From a bacterium (GTDB taxonomy: Bacteria; Pseudomonadota; Alphaproteobacteria; Rhizobiales; Aestuariivirgaceae), in contig JALHQC010000030.1 in assembly GCA_022842165.1 (NCBI GenBank), forward strand, positions 1,353 through 47,402: a stretch of DNA of 46,050 bases, given 5' to 3'. The number at the start of each line of letters is the position of its first letter. Within the stretch, counting starts at the first letter, position 1. Shown one piece after another: positions 7,300 through 16,794 of this stretch. A model generated the notes under the pieces. The model had not been told where the DNA came from. It saw only the letters and a list, made by a program, of their open reading frames with translations, and ran no database searches. A program made the position numbers and the translations under genes.

Positions 7300-7403
7300 C
7301 CGAATGGCGAAAACTGGCAATATTCCGTGTACTGTGCAAACTCTCCTTCAGGGTTAGGTTCGTCTAACTTATTTATGAGCAAACCATTGCAAAGGATCGT
7401 TTC

Positions 7404-7748
7404 ATGTTCAGCATCGTGAATCTCAGTGAGGATCTTCTCACCAAGCTGCGCCAGGAGACCGACATTCTGCTTTCTGACCGGTTGATGACCCGCGACGTAC
7501 TGGAAGCCCGCGCCAACGAACTCGCGCAGAAGCGCGACGACGAACTGCGCCGCATCGAGAAGTGGGCGACCCAGCAAAAGGAACTCATCAGCGAGATTTT
7601 CGCCGCACTGATGGCCGAAACGGAAGCTGACCGCCAGCGCAACGAGAACAACCTGACGCGGATGAAGGCCGAACTCGAGACATTGTCGGCAACGCCGGCC
7701 AAGACCGTTTCATCCAAGCCGCTGCACCGCCTCCACGCCGCCGAGTAA
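7404..7748 (+). CDS. Small coiled-coil protein of unknown function
   Basis: 114 residues, highly charged and predicted helical throughout: LLTKLRQETDILLSD, then ARANELAQKRDDELRRIEKW, then ADRQRNENNLTRMKAELETL with heptad-like Leu/Ile spacing. There is no signal peptide or membrane segment. The start is preceded by AAAGGATCG. Family not recognised. It is followed 75 bases later by bacA/sbmA, separated by a strong hairpin. Confidence 0.6.
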   Translation: MFSIVNLSEDLLTKLRQETDILLSDRLMTRDVLEARANELAQKRDDELRRIEKWATQQKELISEIFAALMAETEADRQRNENNLTRMKAELETLSATPAKTVSSKPLHRLHAAE

Positions 7749-7787
7749 CACGAAATCGTGGCGTAGCAGACGGCCACACCACGTGCT

Positions 7788-7820
7788 AGGCAGGTTTTCC
7801 CCGACATGGAAAGCCTGCCT
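7788..7820 (+). promoter_or_regulatory. Stable hairpin covering the ribosome binding site of bacA/sbmA
   Basis: Arms AGGCAGGTTTTCC (7788-7800) and GGAAAGCCTGCCT (7808-7820) pair over 13 positions (one G-U) around a 7-base loop. The right arm holds GGAAAG, the only Shine-Dalgarno candidate for ATG 7823, at about 9 bases spacing. There is no T-run downstream, so it is not a standard terminator. It may control translation, for example thermally or through a ligand or small RNA; this is inference. Confidence 0.6.
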
Positions 7821-7822
7821 CG

Positions 7823-9073
7823 ATGTTCGTCTCCTTCTTCCCCTCCCCCCGCGCCTTCTTCTGGTCAGCCGCCGCCTGGTCGCTGTGCGCCATTCTTTTC
7901 TGGTTCTTTGTCGCAAGGGATGCTGGCGGTCTGATCGGGCTTGAAAGCCCGCCGGACGGAACGCCGCCCATCATCGGCGCTGCAGTTTTCTGGTCAAAAC
8001 CATTCCTGTGGTTCTATCTTTACTACGCGCTTGCCGTCGGCATTTTCGCCGCAGCATGGAGAGCAATTGCGCCCCACCCATGGTTCAACTGGTCCGTGCT
8101 CGGCACGGCGCTGATCATTTTTGTTACCTATTTTCAGGTTCAGGTCAGCGTCGCCGTCAACAACTGGTATGGCCCCTTCTACGATCTGATCCAGAAGGCG
8201 ATCAACGCGCCCAATGCGGTAACGGCATCGGAGTTTTACGTCCAGTTCGCGATTTTCGGCGGCATTGCCACCATTGCCGTCGTGGTCGGCGTGCTGAGTT
8301 ATTTCTTCATCAGTCACTACATTTTCCGCTGGCGCACGGCGATGAACAATTTCTACATGAGCCACTGGGATGCGCTGCGCGACATAGAAGGTGCTGCCCA
8401 GCGGGTTCAGGAAGACACGATGCGGTTCTCCACCACGCTGGAGGGGCTTGGCGTCAGCCTCGTGCGCTCGGTCATGACGCTGATCGCCTTCTTGCCATTG
8501 CTTGCGCAGTATTCCCTCAGCATCAAGGAAGTTCCGCTGCTTGGGGCCATCCCCTACCCTCTCGTCATCGTCGCCATCGTCTGGGCGCTGTTTGGAACGA
8601 TGCTTCTTGCCGTCATCGGCATCAAGCTTCCCGGTCTTGAATTCCGCAACCAGCGGGTCGAGGCTGCCTACCGGAAGGAGCTGGTCTATGGCGAGGATGA
8701 TCCGAATCGCGCCCAGCCGCAAACGGTCCGGGAATTGTTCGCCGCGGTGAGGCAGAATTACTTCCGTCTCTATTTTCACTACGTCTATTTCAACATCGGC
8801 CGCATCTCCTACTTGCAGGCCGACGACATCTTCGCGTTCCTGATCCTAACTCCGACGCTTGTGGCAGGCACCATCACGCTCGGCTTGGTTCAACAGATCC
8901 TCAATGTCTTCGAAAGGGTCCGCAGTTCATTCCAGTATCTGGTTTATGCCTGGCCCACCATCGTCGAGCTGTTGTCGATCTACAAGCGCCTGCGCGCCTT
9001 CGAGGCCACGCTGCGGGGCGAGGCGCTGCCCAGCCTCGACCAGGACTATATCCGCGAGTCTTCCCCCGCCTGA
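7823..9073 (+). CDS. bacA: BacA/SbmA family peptide transporter
   Basis: 416 residues, the normal length. The N-terminus [17 protein letters not shown] matches the family start, which fixes ATG 7823. About seven or eight hydrophobic segments are visible, with conserved blocks [54 protein letters not shown] and [11 protein letters not shown]. The family imports proline-rich and NCR peptides, bleomycin and microcins across the inner membrane using the proton gradient, and in rhizobia BacA also affects very-long-chain fatty acid modification of lipid A. The bacA versus sbmA naming is open. A glutathione S-transferase gene follows 10 bases later. Confidence 0.9.
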   Translation: MFVSFFPSPRAFFWSAAAWSLCAILFWFFVARDAGGLIGLESPPDGTPPIIGAAVFWSKPFLWFYLYYALAVGIFAAAWRAIAPHPWFNWSVLGTALIIFVTYFQVQVSVAVNNWYGPFYDLIQKAINAPNAVTASEFYVQFAIFGGIATIAVVVGVLSYFFISHYIFRWRTAMNNFYMSHWDALRDIEGAAQRVQEDTMRFSTTLEGLGVSLVRSVMTLIAFLPLLAQYSLSIKEVPLLGAIPYPLVIVAIVWALFGTMLLAVIGIKLPGLEFRNQRVEAAYRKELVYGEDDPNRAQPQTVRELFAAVRQNYFRLYFHYVYFNIGRISYLQADDIFAFLILTPTLVAGTITLGLVQQILNVFERVRSSFQYLVYAWPTIVELLSIYKRLRAFEATLRGEALPSLDQDYIRESSPA

Positions 9074-9083
9074 GAGATCGGCC

Positions 9084-9875
9084 ATGCCGAAGCCGGTCAT
9101 CCATCACATTCCCGTTTGCCCGTTCTCGCAGCGGCTGGAAATTCTCCTCGAACTGAAGCGCATGCGCGATGCGATCTGCTTCCAAGTGGTTGACATCACA
9201 CGCCCGCGCGACCCGGCGCTGCTCGCCAAGACGCGCGGCACGACGGCGCTTCCCGTCCTCGAACTGGAGGACGGCCGCATCATCAAGGAAAGCCTTGTCA
9301 TCCTCCGCTATCTGGAAGACCGCTATCCCCAAACGCCCATCGCACAGTCCGATCCCTATCGGCGCGCCATCGAAAACATGATGATCGCGATGGAGGGGGA
9401 TTTCACCGCCGCCGGTTACCGCTTCGTCATGAACCGCGATCCCGGCAAGCGGCAAGAATTCCTTGACGCCATGACGGCGCAATACGCCAGGCTCAGCGGG
9501 TTTCTCGAATGGCAGGCACCCGATGGCACGTTCCTGTTCGAGGATTTCGGCCTGGCGGAAGCCGTATTCACGCCGGTGTTCCAGCGCTTCTGGTTCCTCG
9601 GCTATTACGAGGACTATGAGGTTCCCGCCGCGCTGGGCCGCGTCAGGCGCTGGCAGGAGGCCTGCCTCGCGCATCCCGCCGCGCAGCAGGTCTCGAAGGA
9701 GGAGATCGTCAAGCTCTATCATGATTATGCCTATGGCCGCGGCAATGGCGCGCTGCCTCCGGGCCGCAGCATCTCGAGTTTCAGCTTCGAGCCTCACTGG
9801 TCGAGACGGCCGTGGCCGCCACGAAACAAGTGGGGCGACAGCCCCTCCGACCGCGAGCTTGGCCTCGTCGGCTGA
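9084..9875 (+). CDS. Glutathione S-transferase family protein
   Basis: 263 residues from ATG 9084. An N-terminal thioredoxin-like domain contains CPFSQRLEILLEL, with Cys 12 in the active-site position as in omega/CLIC-type GSTs. Next comes the TTALPVLEL cis-Pro block and the SLVILRYLEDRYP motif that binds the glutathione gamma-glutamyl part. A helical C-terminal domain follows (FLEWQAPDGTFLFEDFGLAEAVF). The C-terminal 35 residues (PGRSISSFSFEPHW onward) are an unusual extension rich in Ser, Arg and Pro. Co-transcription with bacA is likely. Substrate unknown; Cys-type GSTs often act as glutathione-dependent reductases. Confidence 0.85.
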   Translation: MPKPVIHHIPVCPFSQRLEILLELKRMRDAICFQVVDITRPRDPALLAKTRGTTALPVLELEDGRIIKESLVILRYLEDRYPQTPIAQSDPYRRAIENMMIAMEGDFTAAGYRFVMNRDPGKRQEFLDAMTAQYARLSGFLEWQAPDGTFLFEDFGLAEAVFTPVFQRFWFLGYYEDYEVPAALGRVRRWQEACLAHPAAQQVSKEEIVKLYHDYAYGRGNGALPPGRSISSFSFEPHWSRRPWPPRNKWGDSPSDRELGLVG

Positions 9876-9901
9876 TCCCGCGGCCGTCTCCCGGAACGCA
9901 G

Positions 9902-9932
9902 AGAGGCCCGCCGGTTGTCCCGGCGGGCCTCT
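9902..9932. terminator. Bidirectional intrinsic terminator
   Basis: A perfect 13-bp GC-rich stem, AGAGGCCCGCCGG (9902-9914) with CCGGCGGGCCTCT (9920-9932), closes a 5-base loop and is followed by TGTTGTGTCTT on the + strand. It lies between the convergent GST and autotransporter genes and can serve both. Confidence 0.85.
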
Positions 9933-9964
9933 TGTTGTGTCTTGGTTCGTTGTGCCTGCGTAGC

Positions 9965-12900
9965 TCAGTTCAGCTTGAAGCTGACGCCGAGGTTGCCGCG
10001 GAGCGTCTCGATGTCCTCGCCGAGGTCGCCGGACACGATGGCGTTGATCGTGATGTTGTCGTCGAGCACGAAGGTCGCATCGAGCGAGCCCGTGAACATC
10101 AGTTCGTCCTGGTCACGCGTCACGCTGGCACCCGTTCCGGTGATCGGATCGAAGGCGTCCACTTCCGTGCTGTAGTCGGCATAGGCCACACCCGCCCTTG
10201 CTGCCAGGCTGAAGCCTGAGTCCTGGGGCTGGTAGAGAAGGCCCAGGGTGGCTGCAACGCGCAGGTCCTCGGTGCCGGAGTCGAGATCGAGCCCGAAGCT
10301 GTCGGTATACTCGTCCGTATCGGTCTCGACATACTTGACCGAGAGGCGGGGATCGATCGCCCAGCCCGAGCCATCCAGGTCCATCACCGCACCGATCGTG
10401 CCGCTTAAGCCCCAGATGAAGCTGTCATAGTCCGAGGTGGCGTTGAACAACACGCCATTGGTCAGGTCGGTCTGGGCCTGGCCCGCCATGCCGGCAATGG
10501 TCAGGTAGAGGTTGTCGTAGACCGCCGAGACATAGCCGCCGCCATAGCCCGCATCGATGTCAGCCTCCGAGTCCCTTGGCCCGAAGATGCCGTTGACGCT
10601 CCCCAGGTCAGCATCCGTCCGGGCATAGGCCCCGAAGGCGCCGATCTTCCAGTTGCCGTCGATGGCGTAGTCGACGCCACCTGCGAAGGACCAGGTATCG
10701 GCATCGAACTCCGAGAAGCCATCGACCGCATCGAAGCTCGAGCGGCTGGCGGCGATCTGCGCCCAGACCGAGAAGCCGGTGGGATCGCAGAAGGTCGTCG
10801 GCGCGTCCGCCGTCGGTTGCACGCAGATGTCACGCCGCGCCACCGTGCCGTCGGTGATGCCATTGGCGACACCCTCGAGCACCTGGGAGGCGTTCAGTGC
10901 TGCGGCAACGTCAGCCTGGGCATGCGCCCCCATGGTGGCGGCGTTGATGGGTGTGGTCCACTGCAGGAATACGCCATTGCCGGGCTGGTCGACGAGCGCC
11001 ATCTCGCGGGCCGGGTCGACGGGGAGGCTGCCGGTCAGGTAGGCCGTCGAGGCGATCAGCCCGGCATTGATGCCGGGGTTGGCCAAGGCCGCCTGGCTCA
11101 GGTTGTCGACCACTGCCACCGAGCCCGAGAGGCTCAAGGGAAGCCCGGTGTTGCCGAAGCCGCCGAACATGGCAATGCCGACATCGACCGTGCCGCCCAG
11201 CGTGATGTTGTTCGAGACATCGATCTGGTCGGCATTGCCGGCCGGCGCGTCGTCACGGAAGTCCTGATTGCCCACATCATCGGCATTGAAGTCGAGGACG
11301 AGATTGGCGCTGTTGGCCAGCGTGAGGTTGCCGACGTTAATCTGGTCGTTGGCATTGAAGTCCAGCATGTCGACTTCCGAGGTGCCGTCAACAGTCAGCC
11401 TGGCGGTGTTGCCGCCCGCCTCGTCGAAGATGGTCAGCGATCCATCGTTCTGCTGCAACTCCGAGTTGAACAGGTTCAGGCTGGTGATCGTCGGCGTGCC
11501 GTCGATGTCCACTTCGGAGTTGGTGAAGTTGACCACATCCCAGCTGTTGAACTGACGGTTGAGCAGCGCACCCGCCACCTGGCCCGAGTTCAGGTTGGAG
11601 AAGCTCGCCGTGTCGGCTCCGGTGCCGCCGTTGAAGACGACGATGCCGGAGATGTCGAGGTTCTGGCCAGCGTCGGCACCATCGTGGACGACGAGGGTAT
11701 CGGCACCCGTGCCCATCTCGATGGTGTTGCCGCCGTTGAGGCCGTCGATCAGTCCGCCGAACAGGCTGACCGAGTCTGCCCCTTCGCCGGCATCGATGCC
11801 GTTCACCAGCGTGCCGCCATCGACCCGGATGGTGTCGGCACCCGTGCCGCCCAGGACCGCGCCGACGATGGTGACTTGGCTACCGATGCCGCCAGAGGCG
11901 TTGAGACCGATGTTGATCAGGTCCGCCGCCTCGCCCCCCCTCAGTTCGCCGCCGATCCGCGTCGGGTTGAGGTTCGTTCCGGCATCGACGGTGATGGTGT
12001 CAGAACCCGTGCCGCCGTCAACAAAGCCCGCCACCGTGGCGCTGCCGTTGATGGTGATGGAGTCCGCTTCCGTGCCGCCATCGACGTTCTGACCGATCTG
12101 CGAGGACTGGTTGATGAGGATCGTATCAAGACCCGCCTCGCCCAGCACCGAGCCCGTCACTGTCGAAGTATCGGTGATGGTGATCAGGTCGTTGCCGGCA
12201 TTGCCGTTGACGTCGCCGAAGATCAGCGAGGGATCGACGAAGATCGTGTCGTTGCCGGTGCCGCCCAGGACGTCTCCGCCCACGGTCGAATTGTGGATGG
12301 CGATCGAGTCGTCCTCCGTGCCGCCATCGACATTGTTGCCCACACTCGAGGCATCGATGCGGATGGTGTCAAGGCCGGCCTGGCCCAGCACGTCGTTGAA
12401 GACCGTCGAGCCGTTGGCGACCGTGATCGAGTCGTTCTCCGTGCCGCCATCGACGTTGTTGGTGACGGTGGAGTTGTCGACGTTGATCGTGTCGTTGCCG
12501 GCATTGCCGAGCACGTCGACGCCGACGGTCGAACCGTTCTGAACGCTGATAGTGTCGAGGCCCGCATCGCCTAGCACACTTCCGCCCACGCTCGAGGCGT
12601 CGACCGTGACCGAGTCGTCGCCATCAGGGTTACCAAGGAAGTCGCTGCCGCCGCTGACATTGCCGCTGACCGTCGAGCCGTTCAGCACCGCGACCGTGTC
12701 GTTGCCAGCCTCGCCGTTGACATCGCCGCCGACTGAGGACGCATCGACGGTGATCGAGTCGTTGCCGGTGCCGGTGCCGCCCCAGACCGTGCCAGCGACC
12801 GTCGAGCCGTTCTGCACCGTGACGGTGTCGTTGTCGTTATCGAAGGGCCCGCCGTCGACGTTGCCGCCAACGCTCGAAGCGTCGATCAGGATGGTGTCGA

Positions 12901-15900
12901 CGCCCGTGCCGCCGGTCACGCTGCTCAGGACCGTCGAATTGCCGGTGACCGAGACAGAGTCGTCCTCGGTGCCGCCACCGACGTCGCTGCCCACCAAGGA
13001 GGCACCCGACACCGCGATCGTGTCATTGCCAGCATCGCCCAGCACGTTGATGCCGATTGTCGAAGCACCGGTCACCGTGATGGAGTCCGCCTCAGTGCCG
13101 CCAGCAACACTAATGCCAACCGAGGAGGCAAGATCGATCAGGATCGTGTCCGCACCCGCATCGCCCAGCACGTTGCTGGCGACGGTCGAGGCGCCGGTCA
13201 CGGTGATGGAGTCATCCTCCGTGCCGCCGTTGACATCGTTGCCGACCGATGAGGCGAGATCGATCAGGATCGTATCATTGCCCGCATCGCCCAGAACATT
13301 GATTCCGACGGTCGAGGCGCCGGTCACGGTGATCTGGTCGGCATCCGCGCCGCCATCGACGCTGCCAGCGACCGAGGAGGCAAGATCGACCAGGATGGTG
13401 TCGGCTCCGGCATCGCCGAGCACGTTGTTGCCGACACTCGAAGCGCCGGTCACGGTGATGTTGTCGGCGTCGTCGCCGCCCTCGATATTGACACCAACCG
13501 ATGAGGCGAGATCGATCAGGATCGTATCCGCACCGGCATCGCCGAACACATTGTTGGCGACGGTCGAGGCGCCGGTTACGGTGATGGAGTCAGCCTCCGT
13601 GCCGCCGTTGACACTGCCGGCGACCGAGGATGCAAGATCGATGAGGATCGTATCGGCACCGGCATCGCCCAGCACATTGTTGCCGACGGTCGAAGCGCCG
13701 GTCACGGTGATCCGATCGTCTTCCGTGCCGCCATTGACATCAACACCCACCGAAGAGGCGAGGTCGATCAGGATCGTATCCGCGCCGGCACCGCCAAGCA
13801 CGAAGTTCCCGACGGTCGATGCACCGGTCACGGTGACCCGGTCGGCATCGGCACCGCTGTCGACGTTGCCGCTGACGCGCGAGGCTTGATCGATCAGGAT
13901 CGTATCGGCACCGGCATCGCCCAGCACGTTGTTGCCGACGGTCGAGGCGCCGTTGACGGTGATCGAGTCGGCGTCAGCGCCGCCATCGACGTTGAGACCC
14001 ACTGATGAGGCACCCGTGACGCTGATCGTGTCGGCGCCCGCATCGCCCAGCACCGAGTTGGTGATGGTCGAGATGCCGACGATGCTGATCAAGTCGGCTT
14101 CCGTGCCGCCGTCGACCGCGCCAGCGGAGGAGCCGTTGACGCGGATGGTGTCGGCGCCCGCGCCGCCCGCCACCGTGTTGGTGATGGTGGCAAGGCCGAT
14201 GACGCTGATCGAGTCGGCGTCAGCACCGCCATCGACGCCCGCGGCCTGCGAGCCGTTCACCGTGATCGTGTCGTTTCCGGCATCACCCAGCACATTGTTG
14301 GTGACAGTGGCCAGGCCGATGACGCTGATCAGGTCGGCTTCGGTGCCGCCATCGACATTGACGCCGACGGACGAGCCGTTGACAGTGATGGTATCGGCGC
14401 CAGCCGAGCCTGCCACCGAGTTGGTGATGGCAGCCCCCGCCAGAACCGAGATCGAGTCGGCATCAGCGCCGCCATCCACTCCGCCGGCCTGCGAGCCATT
14501 GACGTTGATCGTATCGGCACCGGCATCGCCCAGCACATTGCCGGTGACGGTTGCGAGCGCGATCACGTTGATGATGTCGGAATCCGTGCCGCCGTCGACG
14601 TTGGTTCCGACGCTGGCATTGTTGATGGTGATGCGGTCAGCACCTGCATCGCCCAGCACCGAGCCGCCGACGGTCGAAAGGGTGTTGACGTTGATGGTAT
14701 CCGCGTCCGCGCCGCCATTGACATCGACACCGATGGTCGAACTGGCGCTCACCAGAATAGTATCCGTGCCGGCATCGCCCAGCACGCTGCCCGTCACCGT
14801 CGAGAAGTCGGTGACGACCACGCTGTCATTGCCGATGCCGCCATTGACGTCGCCGGCGATAAAGGAGGGATCGATAAAGATGGTGTCGTTGCCGTCGCCA
14901 CCCAGAACCGAGCCACCGACGGTCGAGTCGAGGATCGAAATCGAATCATTGTCGATGCCGCCATCGACGTTGGTGGTGATGCTCGAGCCATTGACCACGC
15001 GAATCGTGTCATTGCCCGAGTCGCCGCCCAGGACCGAGATGCCGACCGTCGAGCCGTCGATGACGACGGAGTCATTGTCGGCACCCGCGTCCACATCAGC
15101 ACCGATAGAGGCGCCATTGGTCACGCGGATCGTGTCGTTGCCCGCATTGCCATTGGCCCCGCCAGCGATGGTCGAAGCGTCGACCACAATCGAGTCCGCA
15201 CCCGCGCCGCCGAAGATGTTGCTGTTGTTACCGATGGTGGAATTGTTGCGGAGCGTAATCGTGTCGTTGCCGTCCTCACCGGAGACGCTGCCGCCGATCG
15301 AAGCGGAGTCCATGAGGATCGAGTCGTTGTCGGCGCCGAGGCCAGCGCTGATGGCGCCGTTTACGGTCGAACCGGTCACGGTGATGGTATCGGCCGCGCC
15401 GCCCGCATCGATGGCGCCAACCGTGGAATTGCCGAGGATCGAGATCAGGTCCGTGCCGTCCGCCGTGGGATCGACCAGGACATCGTCGCCGAAGACGGTG
15501 CCGCCGACCGTCGAAGTCTGGTCGATGGTGATGGTGTCGTTGTCGTCGCCGCCGGCGACGAAGGTGGTGACCGTCGAGGTGTCGTTGACGAGGATCGAGT
15601 CATTTCCAATGCCCGTGTCGATCGACACGAACAGGCTGGGGTCGATATGGACCGTGTCGGCGCCTGCACCTGTGTCGATGATGCCGCCATTGGGGATATC
15701 GTTGAACTTGACGCTGTCGTTGCCCGAATTGTTGGTGGTGATCACCAGCGACCAGCCGCCGAGGGTGCCAGAGCCATTGCCGGCGTCATCTGTGATATCG
15801 AGGCTCCATGTGCCGAAATCGCTTGTATCGCCATTGGCGAAATCAAGCCCCGTAGCACCCTCCGAGGTATAGGTTCCCGGCGTGATGACGCCGGCAACGA

Positions 15901-16333
15901 CCGGCGCCGCGGAGATGTTCGTACCCGCGTCAGCGTCCAGCGTGTAGGTGCCGTTGAAATCATTATCGCCCTGTATGCCGGGTATGGTCGAGATCACCAC
16001 GACCACCCCGGCATTCGGCGACAGCAACGCCATGTCAATGTCCGACGCGAACGTATGGGTAAAGTTCGTCAGCACCAGATCGACGTCGGTGATGGCGCCC
16101 GTCCAGTTCACCACCTCGACCGAGGTGATTGTTGTGTTATTGTTGACGGAAATGTTCGTGAAAGTCGACGTGTAGGTGTTCACCGTCTGCGCCCGAACCT
16201 TCTCTCCATGCGCCGTCAATCCCAGCAGAGCGGCCGAAAGAACCGTCGTCGCCAGCAGGGCGCGGCGCCAGTTGCGGCCGGAGCGGAGGCTGGTTTCGTT
16301 GCGCGAGGTAGTGGAGGCTGCGGTGACCGTCAT
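9965..16333 (-). CDS. Giant autotransporter with P-domain and RTX-like repeats
   Basis: 2122 residues from ATG 16333, which is preceded by GGGGAAA; a longer frame reaches 16438. Order: extended signal peptide (Arg-rich start, LLATTVLSAALLGL, cut near residue 48); a P-domain at about 50-195 like those of proprotein convertases (SDIDMALLSPNAG, GTWSLDITDDAGNGSGTLGG); about 1350 residues of repeats with G-x-G-x-D-T-I motifs in roughly 21-residue rungs, suggesting a beta-solenoid; a linker with a two-Cys segment (DICVQP and TFCDP); and a beta-barrel at about 1848-2122 (FSVWAQIAASRSSFD to LGVSFKLN). It is probably a surface-exposed adhesin or matrix protein. The acidic repeats may bind calcium. No protease site is visible despite the P-domain. 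Confidence 0.88.
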   Translation of the reverse strand: MTVTAASTTSRNETSLRSGRNWRRALLATTVLSAALLGLTAHGEKVRAQTVNTYTSTFTNISVNNNTTITSVEVVNWTGAITDVDLVLTNFTHTFASDIDMALLSPNAGVVVVISTIPGIQGDNDFNGTYTLDADAGTNISAAPVVAGVITPGTYTSEGATGLDFANGDTSDFGTWSLDITDDAGNGSGTLGGWSLVITTNNSGNDSVKFNDIPNGGIIDTGAGADTVHIDPSLFVSIDTGIGNDSILVNDTSTVTTFVAGGDDNDTITIDQTSTVGGTVFGDDVLVDPTADGTDLISILGNSTVGAIDAGGAADTITVTGSTVNGAISAGLGADNDSILMDSASIGGSVSGEDGNDTITLRNNSTIGNNSNIFGGAGADSIVVDASTIAGGANGNAGNDTIRVTNGASIGADVDAGADNDSVVIDGSTVGISVLGGDSGNDTIRVVNGSSITTNVDGGIDNDSISILDSTVGGSVLGGDGNDTIFIDPSFIAGDVNGGIGNDSVVVTDFSTVTGSVLGDAGTDTILVSASSTIGVDVNGGADADTINVNTLSTVGGSVLGDAGADRITINNASVGTNVDGGTDSDIINVIALATVTGNVLGDAGADTINVNGSQAGGVDGGADADSISVLAGAAITNSVAGSAGADTITVNGSSVGVNVDGGTEADLISVIGLATVTNNVLGDAGNDTITVNGSQAAGVDGGADADSISVIGLATITNTVAGGAGADTIRVNGSSAGAVDGGTEADLISIVGISTITNSVLGDAGADTISVTGASSVGLNVDGGADADSITVNGASTVGNNVLGDAGADTILIDQASRVSGNVDSGADADRVTVTGASTVGNFVLGGAGADTILIDLASSVGVDVNGGTEDDRITVTGASTVGNNVLGDAGADTILIDLASSVAGSVNGGTEADSITVTGASTVANNVFGDAGADTILIDLASSVGVNIEGGDDADNITVTGASSVGNNVLGDAGADTILVDLASSVAGSVDGGADADQITVTGASTVGINVLGDAGNDTILIDLASSVGNDVNGGTEDDSITVTGASTVASNVLGDAGADTILIDLASSVGISVAGGTEADSITVTGASTIGINVLGDAGNDTIAVSGASLVGSDVGGGTEDDSVSVTGNSTVLSSVTGGTGVDTILIDASSVGGNVDGGPFDNDNDTVTVQNGSTVAGTVWGGTGTGNDSITVDASSVGGDVNGEAGNDTVAVLNGSTVSGNVSGGSDFLGNPDGDDSVTVDASSVGGSVLGDAGLDTISVQNGSTVGVDVLGNAGNDTINVDNSTVTNNVDGGTENDSITVANGSTVFNDVLGQAGLDTIRIDASSVGNNVDGGTEDDSIAIHNSTVGGDVLGGTGNDTIFVDPSLIFGDVNGNAGNDLITITDTSTVTGSVLGEAGLDTILINQSSQIGQNVDGGTEADSITINGSATVAGFVDGGTGSDTITVDAGTNLNPTRIGGELRGGEAADLINIGLNASGGIGSQVTIVGAVLGGTGADTIRVDGGTLVNGIDAGEGADSVSLFGGLIDGLNGGNTIEMGTGADTLVVHDGADAGQNLDISGIVVFNGGTGADTASFSNLNSGQVAGALLNRQFNSWDVVNFTNSEVDIDGTPTITSLNLFNSELQQNDGSLTIFDEAGGNTARLTVDGTSEVDMLDFNANDQINVGNLTLANSANLVLDFNADDVGNQDFRDDAPAGNADQIDVSNNITLGGTVDVGIAMFGGFGNTGLPLSLSGSVAVVDNLSQAALANPGINAGLIASTAYLTGSLPVDPAREMALVDQPGNGVFLQWTTPINAATMGAHAQADVAAALNASQVLEGVANGITDGTVARRDICVQPTADAPTTFCDPTGFSVWAQIAASRSSFDAVDGFSEFDADTWSFAGGVDYAIDGNWKIGAFGAYARTDADLGSVNGIFGPRDSEADIDAGYGGGYVSAVYDNLYLTIAGMAGQAQTDLTNGVLFNATSDYDSFIWGLSGTIGAVMDLDGSGWAIDPRLSVKYVETDTDEYTDSFGLDLDSGTEDLRVAATLGLLYQPQDSGFSLAARAGVAYADYSTEVDAFDPITGTGASVTRDQDELMFTGSLDATFVLDDNITINAIVSGDLGEDIETLRGNLGVSFKLN
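12970..13975 (-). repeat. Eight near-identical 126-bp tandem repeats inside the autotransporter
   Basis: Eight consecutive 42-residue units start with variants of TVTGASTVGNNVLGDAGADT and continue ILIDLASSVG followed by a GGTEADSI-type end. Each unit is two 21-residue pseudo-repeats. The bases are also very alike (recurrent GATCAGGATCGTATC and GCATCGCCCAGCAC on the + strand), pointing to recent duplication or gene conversion. Boundaries are approximate; the flanking repeats on both sides are more diverged. Confidence 0.75.
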
Positions 16334-16794
16334 CTGTATTTCCCCGTGATCGTTTTCCTGGCACAGGCGCGCCAGAATCTGAGAGTTCACATTTACACCT
16401 AGCCGATCACGTCCATGGGTTGAAGCGAAATAAGGCACCCATCCGCCCGGTTAACGACAATTCAACATGTTTTCGCCCGATTGTTGCGGAGATGCCACAG
16501 TTGATGCCGCACCGATTCCATTGAACATTCATTCAGCAACTGCCGTTGTTCCGCTAAGCCGCTGATACCACGTGCTAAAGAAGCCCATGAAGGGCAAGCG
16601 CTGCGAACGGACAAGGCTAAGGCGTCCTAACGGAAGGACAGAAAAAATTATGGCCGAAAGATGCGGCTCCGCCCCGCCGCAAGCACGGGGCCGGGCATCG
16701 GTCTTCATCAGTGCGAGCTGCGCAACATCAAGGGGCGACGGGGCATGGTCCCGGACTGCTTCACTTGCCCGGTCGGGATTCGGGCGGCCTCTGC
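16334..16794. other. Intergenic region upstream of the autotransporter
   Basis: About 460 bases without a convincing gene. Short open frames here overlap the end of the oxidoreductase gene or lack coding character. The region must carry the autotransporter promoter. The only patterned site seen is TTAA-N7-TCAA at 16451-16465, a weak CtrA-like match. I see no clear -35/-10 pair and no strong hairpin. Confidence 0.5.

Noticed and set aside
12970-13975. CRISPR-like regular repeats
   Set aside because: The repeats are in frame, coding, without variable spacers, and no cas genes are nearby.
10817-15872. Long open frames on the + strand opposite the autotransporter (10817-12574, 12552-13889, 13929-15872)
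   Set aside because: They are mirrors of a repetitive GC-rich gene; their products are monotonous Pro/Ser/Val or Asp/Gly/Val strings, have no start signals and end by chance. The minus frame has signal peptide, domains and barrel.
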